This document shows positions 39,937 to 50,640 of a DNA stretch of 64,000 bases, piece by piece. A program made the position numbers and the translations under genes. How positions within the stretch are numbered: position 1 is the first letter of the stretch; each line of letters begins with the position of its first letter. Source of the DNA: Ilyomonas limi (GTDB taxonomy: Bacteria > Bacteroidota > Bacteroidia > Chitinophagales > Chitinophagaceae); assembly GCF_005233845.1 (NCBI RefSeq), contig NZ_SZQL01000001.1, positions 62,001 through 126,000 on the forward strand. The letters are read 5' to 3'. Under the pieces are notes generated by a model. It searched no databases. It was not told where the DNA came from and worked only from the letters and a program-made list of their open reading frames with translations.

Positions 39937-41421
39937 ATGAAAAAATCGCTGCTCCTATGTTTTATATTAGTCTCACTTTTTGCCCGCGCTGAAAAGGTAT
40001 ATGATTTCAATGTTACCTGTCAGCAGGCTTACCATGATATTACCAGCCTTAAACTCACCAGTGGTCAACAGTTGGTTACTCAGGCAAAGCAGCAAAACAA
40101 GGATAATCTCGTGCCCGATTTATTGCAGGGCTATATAGATTTTTTTGTGCTGTTTTTCAACGAAGATCCGGATGAATACCAGGCACGCAGGCCGCAAATG
40201 GAAAACCGCATCAGCCGCTTTGAAGAGGGCACAGAGAGCTCTCCCTACTATAACTATTGCCTTGCTGTTGGTTACCTGCAAAAGGCAATGGTGGCTGTTA
40301 AATTCAATGAGCGGTTTACAGCTTTTATGGCTTTCCGTAAAGCATTCTCTTACATTAAAGACAATCGCAAAGCCTTTCCCGGCTTTTTGCCCAACACCAT
40401 GATTTATGCGCCCATGCAGGTGGTTGTAGGTGTAATACCCGATGGCTACAAAGGCATAGCCGGTTTGTTTGGGTTAAAAGGCTCGGTAAAAGAAGGCATG
40501 AAACAAATGCAGGGCTTTGTAAACAGCAACGATCCTACAGCAAAATTTTTCTTTAATGAAGCAGCTTTTTATTATTGCTACTTGTTGTTTTACATTCAAA
40601 ACGAGCCGCAGCAGGCTTTTCAGTTTATTAAACAAAATAAGCTGGATGTGGTAAATAATCACTTATTTGCCTATATGACAGCTAATCTTGCATTGAATAA
40701 CAAACAAACAGACTACGCTGAAAGCATTATTAGAAACCGTAGCTCGGCAACAGGTTATTTAGAAACGCCGGTATGGGATTATGAGATGGCATTTGTAAAA
40801 ATTCACCAGTTGCAATTGCCCGAAGCTATCTATTATTTTGAGCGTTTCCTGCACCACTTTAAGGGCAATTTTTATGTAAAAGATGCTTATCAAAAATTGA
40901 GTTGGTGTTATTATTTGCATGGCGATATGGCTGCAGCCGAAAACGCGCGTAAGCTGTTGTTGAAAAGAGGCAATACTTTATCGGATGCCGATAAACAAGC
41001 CAACCGCGAAGCTAAAAGCGGCGAATATCCGAATGTAACTTTGCTAAAAGCAAGACTTTTGAATGATGGTGGCTATAATACTGCCGCGTTGAATATATTG
41101 GCAGGAAAAACAATTAAGGACTTTGCTAAGCCGGAAGAAAAATTAGAATTTAACTATCGCTTGGCACGCATATATGATGAGTTGGGCAGAGATAGTGATG
41201 CGATACAGGCTTACAATGCTACCATCAAAATGGGCGAAAACAGTAAAGAATACTACGCTGCCAGGGCGGCATGGCAAACTGGTATTTTGTACGAGCAGGC
41301 TGGCAGAAGAGAAATGGCCATTAGTTATTACCAAAAATGCCTTAGCATGAAAGACCATGACTATAAAGATGCGATAGACCAAAAGGCAAAAGCAGGCATT
41401 GCCCGCTGCAAAGGGCAGTAG
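39937..41421 (+). CDS. Exported TPR-repeat protein
   Basis: The product (494 aa) has a signal peptide (MKKSLLLCFILVSLFARAEK) followed by helical repeats throughout. The C-terminal ones are recognisable tetratricopeptide units: EYYAARAAWQTGILYEQAGR, AISYYQKCLSM and RLARIYDELGRDSDAIQAY. It probably scaffolds protein interactions in the periplasm; no enzymatic motif is seen. It starts only 8 bases after a TAATTTTG element (39922-39929) that resembles a -7 box, so the message may have almost no leader. Confidence 0.8.
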   Translation: MKKSLLLCFILVSLFARAEKVYDFNVTCQQAYHDITSLKLTSGQQLVTQAKQQNKDNLVPDLLQGYIDFFVLFFNEDPDEYQARRPQMENRISRFEEGTESSPYYNYCLAVGYLQKAMVAVKFNERFTAFMAFRKAFSYIKDNRKAFPGFLPNTMIYAPMQVVVGVIPDGYKGIAGLFGLKGSVKEGMKQMQGFVNSNDPTAKFFFNEAAFYYCYLLFYIQNEPQQAFQFIKQNKLDVVNNHLFAYMTANLALNNKQTDYAESIIRNRSSATGYLETPVWDYEMAFVKIHQLQLPEAIYYFERFLHHFKGNFYVKDAYQKLSWCYYLHGDMAAAENARKLLLKRGNTLSDADKQANREAKSGEYPNVTLLKARLLNDGGYNTAALNILAGKTIKDFAKPEEKLEFNYRLARIYDELGRDSDAIQAYNATIKMGENSKEYYAARAAWQTGILYEQAGRREMAISYYQKCLSMKDHDYKDAIDQKAKAGIARCKGQ

Positions 41422-41422
41422 C

Positions 41423-41453
41423 TTTGTTCACAAATAGCAATGAACTATCTTTG
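41423..41453 (+). promoter_or_regulatory. Bacteroidota-type promoter for cysK
   Basis: TTTG at 41423-41426 and TATCTTTG at 41446-41453 are separated by exactly 19 bases, matching the -33/-7 consensus of Bacteroidota housekeeping promoters. It predicts a leader of about 60 bases. Confidence 0.65.
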
Positions 41454-41520
41454 ACAAATTTTGTTGCCAAAACAAACAACATCTTTTTACCACATAATAC
41501 AATAAGCAATTACAAAAAAC

Positions 41521-42432
41521 ATGAAAGCACAAAATATATTGGAGACTATTGGCAATACGCCACATGTGCGTGTTAATAAGCTTTTTCCGTCTAACATAGA
41601 GGTATGGACAAAGCTGGAAAGAGCTAACCCCGGTGGCAGCATTAAGGACCGTATAGCGCTGGCGATGGTAGAAGATGCCGAGCAAAAAGGTATATTGAAG
41701 GAGGGCGGTGTTATCATAGAGCCAACATCGGGCAATACCGGCATTGGGCTGGCATTGGTAGCGGCTGTAAAAGGCTATAAGCTGATTTTGGTGATGCCCG
41801 AAAGCATGAGCGTGGAAAGAAGAAAGCTGATGAGCGCGTATGGTGCCACATTCGAGCTGACACCGCGTGAAAAGGGCATGAAAGGCGCCATAGAAAGAGC
41901 GCATGAATTGGAAAAAGAGTTGCTAAACGCATGGATACCGCAGCAGTTTGATAATCCCGCTAATATAGAAGTGCACGCGCGTACTACTGCGCAGGAAATC
42001 CTTAACGATTTTCCCGAAGGTTTTGATTACTTCATTACCGGCGTAGGCACCGGCGGCCATATTACAGCAGTAGGTAAAGTTTTAAAACAACATTTTCCCA
42101 ATATAAAGGTATTTGCCGTAGAGCCTGAATTGTCACCCGTAATCAGCGGCGGCGCACCGGGTCCACATCCTATTCAAGGGCTGGGTGCCGGCTTTATACC
42201 TGCCAATCTCGACACCTCGGTGCTCGATGGGGTGATACTGGTAAATAAGGAAGAATCTGTTGAATATGCACAGCGCGCAGCAAGGGAGGAGGGGGTTTTT
42301 GGCGGTATTTCCAGCGGGGCTACATTGGCTGCACTTGCCAAAAAATTGCCCGACATACCAGCCGGTAGCCGGGTATTATTGTTTAATTACGATACCGGCG
42401 AAAGGTATTTGAGTATAGAAGGATTATATTAA
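41521..42432 (+). CDS. cysK: Cysteine synthase A (O-acetylserine sulfhydrylase)
   Basis: The product (303 aa) is a fold-type II PLP enzyme. Lys42 in [12 protein letters not shown] binds the cofactor, [12 protein letters not shown] is the substrate loop, [15 protein letters not shown] binds the PLP phosphate, and [11 protein letters not shown] completes the site. It makes cysteine from O-acetylserine and sulfide. It is read with trxB 83 bases downstream, a sensible pairing of sulfur assimilation and thiol redox. Confidence 0.95.
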   Translation: MKAQNILETIGNTPHVRVNKLFPSNIEVWTKLERANPGGSIKDRIALAMVEDAEQKGILKEGGVIIEPTSGNTGIGLALVAAVKGYKLILVMPESMSVERRKLMSAYGATFELTPREKGMKGAIERAHELEKELLNAWIPQQFDNPANIEVHARTTAQEILNDFPEGFDYFITGVGTGGHITAVGKVLKQHFPNIKVFAVEPELSPVISGGAPGPHPIQGLGAGFIPANLDTSVLDGVILVNKEESVEYAQRAAREEGVFGGISSGATLAALAKKLPDIPAGSRVLLFNYDTGERYLSIEGLY

Positions 42433-42515
42433 TTAAGTGAAAGATGAGATGTGAGAAGTCAAATAAATTCAATATCTCACATTCACCATTCACTATTCAC
42501 TATTCACAAGTTTCA

Positions 42516-43469
42516 ATGGAAAACACAGCAACAGAAAGAGTTCACTGTTTGATTATAGGCTCTGGCCCTGCCGGCTACACGGCTGCTATTTATGCAGCGC
42601 GTGCCAACCTGAAGCCTGTTTTATACCAGGGCATTCAGCCGGGCGGGCAATTAACTATTACTACCGAAGTTGAAAATTATCCCGGTTATCCCGAAGGTAT
42701 TCAGGGGCCGGAGATGATGATTCATTTTGAAGCACAGGCAAAACGCATGGGTGCCGACATCCGCTATGGACTGGCTACCAAAGTTGACTTTAGCGGCGAA
42801 GTACATCGGGTAGAAATAGACGAACATAAATGGATAGAAGCCGATACGGTCATTATTTCCACCGGCGCTTCTGCCAAGTGGTTGAATATCGAAAGCGAGC
42901 AGCGCCTCAATGGTTATGGTGTAAGTGCCTGCGCTGTATGCGATGGCTTTTTCTTTCGCGGTAAAGAAGTAGCTATTGTTGGTGCGGGCGATACTGCCTG
43001 CGAAGAAGCTATTTACTTATCAAAGCTCGCTACCGCCGTGCACATGATTGTACGTAAAGGAGAGCATGGGATGCGCGCCTCCAAAGTAATGCAGGATCGT
43101 GTGAAAAGCACACCCAACATTAAAATTTACTGGAACAGCGAAACCGATGAAGTATTGGGCGATAAGAAAGTAGAAGGCGTACGTATTAAAAACACCCAGT
43201 CGGGTGAATTGCAAACCATTCCGGTGAGCGCGTTCTTTGTGGCTATTGGCCATCACCCTAACAGCGATATTTTCAAAGGCATTATTGATATGGATGAGGC
43301 AGGTTATATCACAACTATTCCTGGTACTTCCAAAACCAATATAGAAGGCGTATTTGCTGCCGGTGATGTGCAGGATAAAATTTACCGGCAGGCTGTTACT
43401 GCAGCAGGCAGCGGTTGTATGGCTGCATTGGATGCCGAACGGTATTTGAGCGAAAAGGGGATTGTATAA
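42516..43469 (+). CDS. trxB: Thioredoxin reductase
   Basis: The 317-residue product shows the FAD-binding IIGSGPAGYTAAIYAARA, the redox pair Cys139/Cys142 in SACAVCDGFF, the NADPH-binding GAGDTACEEAIYL and the C-terminal GVFAAGDVQDK. These place it in the low-molecular-weight thioredoxin reductase family, reducing thioredoxin with NADPH. The ATG at 42516 (MENTATERVHCL) is chosen; the longer frame translates low-complexity intergenic sequence full of CATTCACTATTCAC repeats. Confidence 0.96.
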   Translation: MENTATERVHCLIIGSGPAGYTAAIYAARANLKPVLYQGIQPGGQLTITTEVENYPGYPEGIQGPEMMIHFEAQAKRMGADIRYGLATKVDFSGEVHRVEIDEHKWIEADTVIISTGASAKWLNIESEQRLNGYGVSACAVCDGFFFRGKEVAIVGAGDTACEEAIYLSKLATAVHMIVRKGEHGMRASKVMQDRVKSTPNIKIYWNSETDEVLGDKKVEGVRIKNTQSGELQTIPVSAFFVAIGHHPNSDIFKGIIDMDEAGYITTIPGTSKTNIEGVFAAGDVQDKIYRQAVTAAGSGCMAALDAERYLSEKGIV

Positions 43470-43500
43470 GGCTACATTTTTGTAAAAAATACTACTGTTT

Positions 43501-43548
43501 AAACAGGCTTTCCGTTGCCGTATAACAAGGGCAACAGAAAGCCTGTTT
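43501..43548 (+). terminator. Hairpin terminator after trxB
   Basis: Perfect 12-bp outer arms (43501-43512 and 43537-43548) continue into a further GTTGCC/GGCAAC pairing around a 10-base loop. Confidence 0.8.
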
Positions 43549-43712
43549 GTTCTTTATTTACCGTTCATCATTTTTTTAGCGCACATATATTTTTCATACA
43601 AAAAATAAGTACTTTCCCTTTACTTTTATTAAGTGCCCGAAAAAGCATTTTATTATTTTATTCTGTTATTCCTTCAATCACCTTATTATTCAAAAAACCA
43701 TAAACAGTTGCT

Positions 43713-46358
43713 ATGAAAAAATCAGTGTATTTTTTTGCTGTAGTGCTTTTGCTGAGCGGCAGCGTGCAGGCGCAGAAGAAGAAAGATAAAGACAATGCAA
43801 AAGCAAAACTGGATAGCATTGCTGCTATTGCTTCCAGCAAAGAGCCGGAAAAAAAAGCTTCGATTGCTGATAAAATAAAGAGCAGCCGTAAGTATGCGGG
43901 CCTGTTTACACTGTATCAGGATACCGTTACAGGCAGTGTGCAAATGTACATTACCAAAGACCAGTTGGGTAAAGATTTCATTTATCAAAGCTTCTCGATG
44001 GGCGGGCCTACGCAGTTGTTTCTTAATCAAAACATGATTAGAACCAATTTTGCTTTTAAAATTAAAAAGTCGTTCGACAAGCTGGAGTTTTCAGAAGAAA
44101 ATACCAATTTTTACTACGACGCCAACAATGCGGTGAGCAAAGCCGCTAATGTGGATGTAGCAGCCGCCGTATTTTATGCCGATAAGATTGCAGCGCAGGA
44201 CAGCGCCGGCTATCTGGTACCGGTAGATGGCTTGTTGCTGGGTGATAAACTGGACCCTGTAAAGCCGGTGCTTCCACCCACTATACCACCGGGTATGGTG
44301 TTCAATCTGGGCAGTTTAAACAGTTCCAAATCGAAGTATGATTCCCTACGCTCGTTCCCCGAAAATACGGATATACTGGTAAGTCTTGCTTACGACAACC
44401 CGGCACCGTTTAATACCGGTGAAAAGGACATTACCGATGCCCGCTATGTGCGTGTGCGTATGCAACACTCCTTTTTAGCGGTGCCGCAAAACGATTTCCG
44501 TGCCCGCCGCGACGACCCGCGTGTAGGCTATTTTGGTGCTGAAGTAGATGACCTTACTTCTACTTCTTACACACCCTATAAAGATTTTATCAGTCGCTGG
44601 TATTTAAAGAAAAAGGATGAAAGCGCCGCATTAAGTGAACCGGTAGAACCCATTGTTTTCTGGATAGAAAATACTACACCTGTAGAGCTTCGCCCCATTA
44701 TAAAAGCTGCCGGCGAAAAATGGAATGAAGCTTTTGAAAAAGCAGGCTTTAAAAACGCGGTGGTGATGAAAGAAATGCCTGATACAGCTACCTGGGATCC
44801 GGCAGATGTACGGTATAATGTTATCCGCTGGGTGTCTTCGCCTTATCCTTCCTATGGCGCTATCGGACCGAGCTTTTTTAATCCGCTCACCGGGCAAATT
44901 CTGGGTGCCGATATTACCATTGAATGGCAAACCGGTGCAGGCATTGCACGGCAGCAGCCTCTTTATGAGGACGCAGCCAGTTACCAGTCTTTAACCCAAA
45001 AACTACAAGCAGCAGCAGAAAAGCAACAGGTAGCGCAGGCATTATTTGGCAAAAACCACCTTGCAGCATGTACGCTGGCCAACGAACTGGCAATGCAGTA
45101 TCAGTCGGGCATTTCGGCTGTTGAAACAATGTATGACGATGCAACGAATGAGCAAAAAGCAGCCGCCATCAACAAAATGCATGAGCAGTTCTTGTACTAT
45201 TTAGTGCTGCACGAAATGGGGCATACATTGGGCTTAAATCACAACATGAAAGCCTCGCAGATGCTAAGTCCGGCACAGTTGAATGATACAGCACTTACAC
45301 ATACCATTGGCTTGCAGGGTTCGGTAATGGACTATCCGGCAGTAAATGTAAGCCTCGATAAGAGCAAACAGGGCGATTTTTATACCATTAAAACAGGACC
45401 TTACGACTGGTGGGCAATCGAGTATGGCTACACGCCATTTACTACTGCCAGCGAAGAAGCCGGGTTGAAAAAAATACTAAGCCGCAGCACCGACCCGCAA
45501 CTCGTATTTGGTAACGATGCCGATGACATGCGCTCGCCGGGCAATGGTATAGACCCGCGTGTAATGATTAATGATTTAAGCAACGATATGGCAGTTTATG
45601 CCGAAGACCGCTTTAAGCTGGTGAATACCATTATGCCAAAGCTGAAACAGAAATTTGCCAAACCCGACCAGAGCTACCAGGAATTACGCGGGCGTTATGG
45701 CACATTGCTGAATCAACGCTACAGCATGGCTTCTGCCCTCACGCGTTACATTGGCGGCGTGTATGTGGACCGGAGTTTTCCTGGTCAGAATGCTACTGTA
45801 AAGCCATTTACGCCAGTACCCGAAGATTACCAGAAAAAAGCACTGGCTTTATTAAGCAAATACATTTATGCCCCGGATGCTTTCAACGCTGACTCAGCTT
45901 TGTATCCATACCTGCAAATACAGCGTCGCAGCTATGATTTCTTTGGCAATACCGAAGATTTTAAACCACAAAATGCAGTAAGAATGCTGCAGGAAAGCAC
46001 GCTCGATTTCTTCCTGCATCCAACTACGCTTAAACGCATCAGCAACAGTAGCCTGTATGGCAATACGTACAGCCTTGCCGAAGTAATGAGCGATTTGACC
46101 AAAGCCGTTTTTAGTGCTGATTTAGGAACTAATGTAAACCTGTACCGCCAAAATCTGCAAACGTTGTATGTAGATGATTTAAGTGATATTGTAAAAGACA
46201 CGCGCTATTACGATTATGTTTCCAAAGCAGCAGCATTAGCCTCTTTAAAAAAGATAAAGTCTATGATGACTACTGCGGTAAGTACCAACGAGCAAACCAA
46301 AGCGCATCGTGGTAACATTGTTTTTATGATAGATAAAGCATTGGACACAAGTAAATAA
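43713..46358 (+). CDS. Secreted zinc-dependent metalloprotease with DUF5117/DUF5118-type regions
   Basis: The product (881 aa) has a signal peptide ending at VQAQ and then a Lys/Asp-rich stretch. Two large beta-rich regions (about 40-310) precede a gluzincin/metzincin-like catalytic domain with HEMGHTLGLNHN near 500-511, preceded by WDPADVRYNVIRWVSSP. This architecture is characteristic of large Bacteroidota zinc-dependent metalloproteases with DUF5117 and DUF4953/M10-like domains. No T9SS tail is seen, so it is probably periplasmic or surface-associated via another route. The gene stands alone between two strong terminators. Confidence 0.88.
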   Translation: MKKSVYFFAVVLLLSGSVQAQKKKDKDNAKAKLDSIAAIASSKEPEKKASIADKIKSSRKYAGLFTLYQDTVTGSVQMYITKDQLGKDFIYQSFSMGGPTQLFLNQNMIRTNFAFKIKKSFDKLEFSEENTNFYYDANNAVSKAANVDVAAAVFYADKIAAQDSAGYLVPVDGLLLGDKLDPVKPVLPPTIPPGMVFNLGSLNSSKSKYDSLRSFPENTDILVSLAYDNPAPFNTGEKDITDARYVRVRMQHSFLAVPQNDFRARRDDPRVGYFGAEVDDLTSTSYTPYKDFISRWYLKKKDESAALSEPVEPIVFWIENTTPVELRPIIKAAGEKWNEAFEKAGFKNAVVMKEMPDTATWDPADVRYNVIRWVSSPYPSYGAIGPSFFNPLTGQILGADITIEWQTGAGIARQQPLYEDAASYQSLTQKLQAAAEKQQVAQALFGKNHLAACTLANELAMQYQSGISAVETMYDDATNEQKAAAINKMHEQFLYYLVLHEMGHTLGLNHNMKASQMLSPAQLNDTALTHTIGLQGSVMDYPAVNVSLDKSKQGDFYTIKTGPYDWWAIEYGYTPFTTASEEAGLKKILSRSTDPQLVFGNDADDMRSPGNGIDPRVMINDLSNDMAVYAEDRFKLVNTIMPKLKQKFAKPDQSYQELRGRYGTLLNQRYSMASALTRYIGGVYVDRSFPGQNATVKPFTPVPEDYQKKALALLSKYIYAPDAFNADSALYPYLQIQRRSYDFFGNTEDFKPQNAVRMLQESTLDFFLHPTTLKRISNSSLYGNTYSLAEVMSDLTKAVFSADLGTNVNLYRQNLQTLYVDDLSDIVKDTRYYDYVSKAAALASLKKIKSMMTTAVSTNEQTKAHRGNIVFMIDKALDTSK

Positions 46359-46378
46359 AAGAAAGTGTTGTTTACATA

Positions 46379-46413
46379 AAAGGGGTTTGCACTGACTAAG
46401 TGCAAACCCCTTT
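46379..46413. terminator. Strong hairpin terminator
   Basis: A perfect 15-bp stem (46379-46393 with 46399-46413) around a 5-base loop begins 20 bases after the metalloprotease stop. A run and T run on either side allow action in both directions; the GH5 gene ends 180 bases further on the other strand. Confidence 0.85.
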
Positions 46414-46593
46414 CGCTATATATTGATGCACTATTTCTGGCACCTTTTTAGAGCACGAAAATGCAAAGTAAAGAAGTTATGCAACACAGTATTAAGTACA
46501 AAAAGTTGTGAAGTAGAAAGGGCTCAGAAGTTACTTCATTTGTCCTTGTGCTGTTTAATGTTCTTGTATCCAGGCAGTTTAAAAGAGTGTATT

Positions 46594-47817
46594 TTACTCC
46601 ACTTTAAACCCTAACGCTTTTATATATCCTTCGTTTGGTTTACAATTTTTAAATTGGCAATTAATAAGAAAATCATTTAATGCCTGTTGTATAGCTGCTC
46701 TATCTTTTGGCTGTGCCTGTCTTATTTTTTCAAAAGAACTCCTGTCTTTTTTTGTATAAGCTATTACAGAATCATACATAGCCGGTTCTTCAAAAGTTAC
46801 AATACAGCGTGTATTATCCAACTTTTTATACGGCCAAAAATGCCAGCCGATATTTTCCTTTTCCAATACTACTCTAAAAGAATCAATCCAGCCATCCGTA
46901 TTTTCACCGGTTTCACCAATGTATATCGGTACATTGTATGTATCTCTGAAATCGAGGTATTGTTGTATTATTGCCTTAGTGGGTGCAGTCCAGTATTTAT
47001 GAAAAGTATATACTGCTTTATCATCGAAAGGCTGATTAAATGGATTGAAATTGGAATCCCACTGCGCACCGCCTAAAAACAAAATATGATTTTTATCTAC
47101 CTGCCTGATGGCGTTTGCAATTCTTTTATATAGCGGCTCTAATAACGGATTGAAATGTGCTGAATCGAAATAAGTAGCAATGGGTTCGTTCAATAAATCA
47201 TATCCTATAATAATAGGTTCGTTGCTGTAATGTGCCGCAATTCTTTGCCATATACTAATAGCCTGGTTTTGGCTTGCAGTATCGTCAAACAGAAAAGGAT
47301 AACCATAGCTATCATCAATGTTATCGCCGGTTTGTCCGCCCGGTGCAGCGTGCATATCCAATATAAGATAGATGTTTTCGGCACGGCACCATTCTACCAA
47401 ACTATCCAATAGTTGAAAGCCATGGTTCTCATTCATAGCGCCCATATAATTTTCGTTCGTAAACAATCGATAATTAAACGGTACGCGTAGCGAATTCATA
47501 CCTAAGGAACGGAGATAATGAATGTCTTCTTTCGTTACATATACATTCAAATAGCGCTTCCAGAAATCAGCCGTTGCCCCAGGACCAATCAGCTCATTAA
47601 AAGCTTCGCTGATAAGCCTTGGTGAGTTGGTATTGGTAAAGCCAAACATATATCCTTCGGGTACCAGCCAGTTACCAAGGTTAGTGCCTTTGATAAGAAA
47701 GGGCTGACCGTTTGGGTCCAGAATATTTTTGCCTGAAGTACTAAAAAACCTGCTTTTTTGAGCAGATGAAGCAATGCAGAAAGCGCAAAGTAAAATAACA
47801 GATAACAGTATTTTCAT
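46594..47817 (-). CDS. Secreted GH5-family glycoside hydrolase (endoglucanase/glucosidase-type)
   Basis: The 407-residue product has a signal peptide ending at SSAQ and a GH5 TIM barrel. The acid/base Glu211 lies in GYDLLNEP and the nucleophile Glu302 in PIYIGETGENTDGW. The substrate-binding GTNLGNWLVPEGYMF, SLRVPFNYRLF and ILDMHAAPGGQ segments match clan GH-A cellulases and exo-beta-1,3/1,4-glucanases. The exact linkage is not determinable. It is 71 bases downstream of the GH9 gene on the same strand, with a 12-bp inverted repeat between them. Confidence 0.9.
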   Translation of the reverse strand: MKILLSVILLCAFCIASSAQKSRFFSTSGKNILDPNGQPFLIKGTNLGNWLVPEGYMFGFTNTNSPRLISEAFNELIGPGATADFWKRYLNVYVTKEDIHYLRSLGMNSLRVPFNYRLFTNENYMGAMNENHGFQLLDSLVEWCRAENIYLILDMHAAPGGQTGDNIDDSYGYPFLFDDTASQNQAISIWQRIAAHYSNEPIIIGYDLLNEPIATYFDSAHFNPLLEPLYKRIANAIRQVDKNHILFLGGAQWDSNFNPFNQPFDDKAVYTFHKYWTAPTKAIIQQYLDFRDTYNVPIYIGETGENTDGWIDSFRVVLEKENIGWHFWPYKKLDNTRCIVTFEEPAMYDSVIAYTKKDRSSFEKIRQAQPKDRAAIQQALNDFLINCQFKNCKPNEGYIKALGFKVE

Positions 47818-47824
47818 AAGGCAA

Positions 47825-47863
47825 TTGTAAGTGATTGTAAAGTAGTTTTAAAATCACTTACAA
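47825..47863 (-). promoter_or_regulatory. Perfect 12-bp inverted repeat before the GH5 start
   Basis: TTGTAAGTGATT (47825-47836) is mirrored by AATCACTTACAA (47852-47863), 15 bases apart, ending 8 bases from the GH5 ATG. No T run follows on the minus strand, so an operator or translation-control hairpin is as likely as a terminator. Confidence 0.5.
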
Positions 47864-47888
47864 ACAAAATTATAGCAGTAATAAACAA

Positions 47889-49640
47889 CTAATCGTATTT
47901 TACTTTTTGCTGCAAGGCTTCTATAGCATTGGCAAGATATACAAGTGGCGCATTCCAGTTGATAGCAATTTCGTTGCTGGCATACGAGCAATCGACATCC
48001 AGATAAGTAGTTTCAGGTTCAAAGTGCTGGTAGCCGCTGCAGTTATCTTGCCTGCCGGGATTGGGGCCGCCAGCCAGTAAGCCGCGTACCGGTTCTTCCA
48101 CCTCATCTGCCACCGAAGGACGATGATGCGGGTGCATGGTGCTGTGCGAACCAATGCCGGTGAGAAAACAATAGCCGGTAGCATTTCTGCCAAGAAGATA
48201 ATCGAGATTACTTAATGCGCCGTTGATATACTTTTTATCTTTTGTAATAAAGTAAGCATTGATGAGTGCAATGCCCTGATTGGCTGCATTGGAATTGCTG
48301 CCCCAGTTAAAGTCTTTTACCGAGCCGCCCATTACGGTTTTAAAAGCATTACTATCCTTTTTCTGAAGTAAATCATTGGCGAATGTAACAACCTGCTTTC
48401 CTATTTTTTCTACATCTGCCAGATGCTTAGCCGGCTTTGTTCTGACCAATGTATAAACACCCAATGCATACACATTGTTCCATGATGGAAGCGTAAGTGT
48501 ATGTTGAGCCGTATTAATAATCGTTTGCCAATACTGTTCATCTTGTGTGGTTGCATACAACTCGCAGGCCGCCCAAAACCATTCATCCTTAAAACTGTTA
48601 TCGCCATAAGCACCGGTGGTAACAGCAGGCTTGTACAGCTTATTGTTGGCATCCTGGTTATATATTGCGTCAGGATGTTTCATAGCCCACTGCCATGCTT
48701 TTTGCGAAGCTTTTAAACAGCTATCGGCAAGCCCAGGCAACTGTTGCTTATAGCGCTGTACAATGCGTGCCGCCTGCGCCGTAACGGCTGCAAAATCGAG
48801 CGTGGCGGCAGTGCTTTTTTGCACCACATAGCGCGGCAGTTTGGTAACACCGGGCATTACCATACCATCGAAGGCAGCGTTGGTACATTTGTGATATACG
48901 CCACCATCGTTAGGGTCTTGCATCGTAAGCATCCAACGCAGATTGTAAACAGCTTCATTCAATATATCCGGTACTTTATCCCTGCTTTCAGGAATGTTAG
49001 TATTTAATGTATCGAAGTAGGCAGAAAAATCTTCATCTGCCGATAATAAGGTGCCCATCGTAATGCCACTGTTAACAATATACTTGTTGTAATCGCCGGC
49101 ATCGTACCAGCCACCCGGCGTTGATATAAGAGTGCCTTGGGGGCGCGCTGTTGAAGCGGCTGAAGAATGTACCAATACAGCAGTATCTGGGTGACCAGCC
49201 GGGCGATGCCATTTGCCTGCATATTGCTCCTCCAGCGGTATATTGGAACGGATATAATAAAAGCCTTTCAAAGCAGCTTTAGCGGCTGCACCATTAGCAT
49301 TATTGCTAATGGTGAAAGTATATGAATTACCAACATTTGGAATGTAGAGGTAATAATTGCCCTTTTTATAAAGCTCACTGAAATCAGCAATACGCGTAGT
49401 AGTGGATGAATTGTGCGACTGCAATGACTGGCTTAAAGTGTCTTTGTAAGCCGTATCGTTTTTAGCTTTATTAATTATATAAAACACATTGGCAGTTGTA
49501 TTGCCTTTTACAACAGCAATTTTAGATGCATGAGGATAAAAGCCAAGTTGGTTGAGTACAATGCTGTCGGAAGTAGTTTGAGCTAACAGAGACGTAGAGG
49601 TAATTAAAAAAATGATTATTACTAAGGTTTGTTTTTTCAT
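47889..49640 (-). CDS. Secreted GH9-family endoglucanase
   Basis: The product (583 aa) has a signal peptide ending at LLAQ and an N-terminal Ig-like CelD_N domain (about 25-115, beginning SIVLNQLGFYPHASKIAVV). A GH9 (alpha/alpha)6 catalytic barrel follows. Catalytic aspartates D180/D183 lie in GGWYDAGDYNKY, the conserved HPHHRPS lies near 505, and the proton-donor Glu is in SNEIAINWNAP near 557. It should cut beta-1,4-glucan or mixed-linkage glucan. It lies immediately downstream of decayed mannan-utilisation genes on the same strand and pairs with GH5. Confidence 0.92.
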   Translation of the reverse strand: MKKQTLVIIIFLITSTSLLAQTTSDSIVLNQLGFYPHASKIAVVKGNTTANVFYIINKAKNDTAYKDTLSQSLQSHNSSTTTRIADFSELYKKGNYYLYIPNVGNSYTFTISNNANGAAAKAALKGFYYIRSNIPLEEQYAGKWHRPAGHPDTAVLVHSSAASTARPQGTLISTPGGWYDAGDYNKYIVNSGITMGTLLSADEDFSAYFDTLNTNIPESRDKVPDILNEAVYNLRWMLTMQDPNDGGVYHKCTNAAFDGMVMPGVTKLPRYVVQKSTAATLDFAAVTAQAARIVQRYKQQLPGLADSCLKASQKAWQWAMKHPDAIYNQDANNKLYKPAVTTGAYGDNSFKDEWFWAACELYATTQDEQYWQTIINTAQHTLTLPSWNNVYALGVYTLVRTKPAKHLADVEKIGKQVVTFANDLLQKKDSNAFKTVMGGSVKDFNWGSNSNAANQGIALINAYFITKDKKYINGALSNLDYLLGRNATGYCFLTGIGSHSTMHPHHRPSVADEVEEPVRGLLAGGPNPGRQDNCSGYQHFEPETTYLDVDCSYASNEIAINWNAPLVYLANAIEALQQKVKYD

Positions 49641-49652
49641 ATGCTGATAAAT

Positions 49653-50175
<523 letters not shown>

Positions 50176-50207
50176 ACAACTTGTTTATTTGTTTGTTTAT
50201 GACGAGC

Positions 50208-50640
50208 TTAATCTTCGAGTTTATTCCACCAGGTTTTTTTAAGTATAAAAATGATAACTGCTAATATAATGATAACAATGAGTAAAGGTATTTGCAGCCA
50301 CAATACAATATACATGGGCAACAGGGTGAGGCAACATTTTGCAATAATGCCCGGCATTACATTAAACATATCCAATCCAAATCTTTTGTTGGGTTGAAAG
50401 GCAGAATTTTCCGCTACGACTAACTCGTGTATTGGCTTCAAGAAACCCAGGGACGAACCGTTATATAAAACTTTTTAAGTATTTCAATATTCGTAGGCGG
50501 TGCGGCATAAGTGCCCGCAATGCAGTCCTGAGTAGCGGCGTTTATTACCATTAATAAAACAAAGCCATTAGCAACCAATAACTGCTTTGCTGCAGGATTG
50601 AACTTTTTGCTAAGCAGGCTTTTTATAATAAGGTGTTTCA
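50208..50640 (-). pseudogene. Sodium:solute symporter (SSS family) C-terminal remnant
   Basis: Two overlapping frames together spell the C-terminal end of an SSS-type sugar symporter: APPTNIEILKKFYITVRPW in one, and KPIHELVVAENSAFQPNKRF with two hydrophobic segments and KKTWWNKLED in the other. The break is a one-base deletion in a G run near 50447 (GGG where GGGG would restore RPWGFLKPIHE). The N-terminal 10 or so transmembrane helices are absent. The upstream segment from about 50530 to 50640 (LSKKFNPAAKQLLVANGFVL) is less clearly part of it. It ends 32 bases before the GH130 remnant. Confidence 0.7.
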
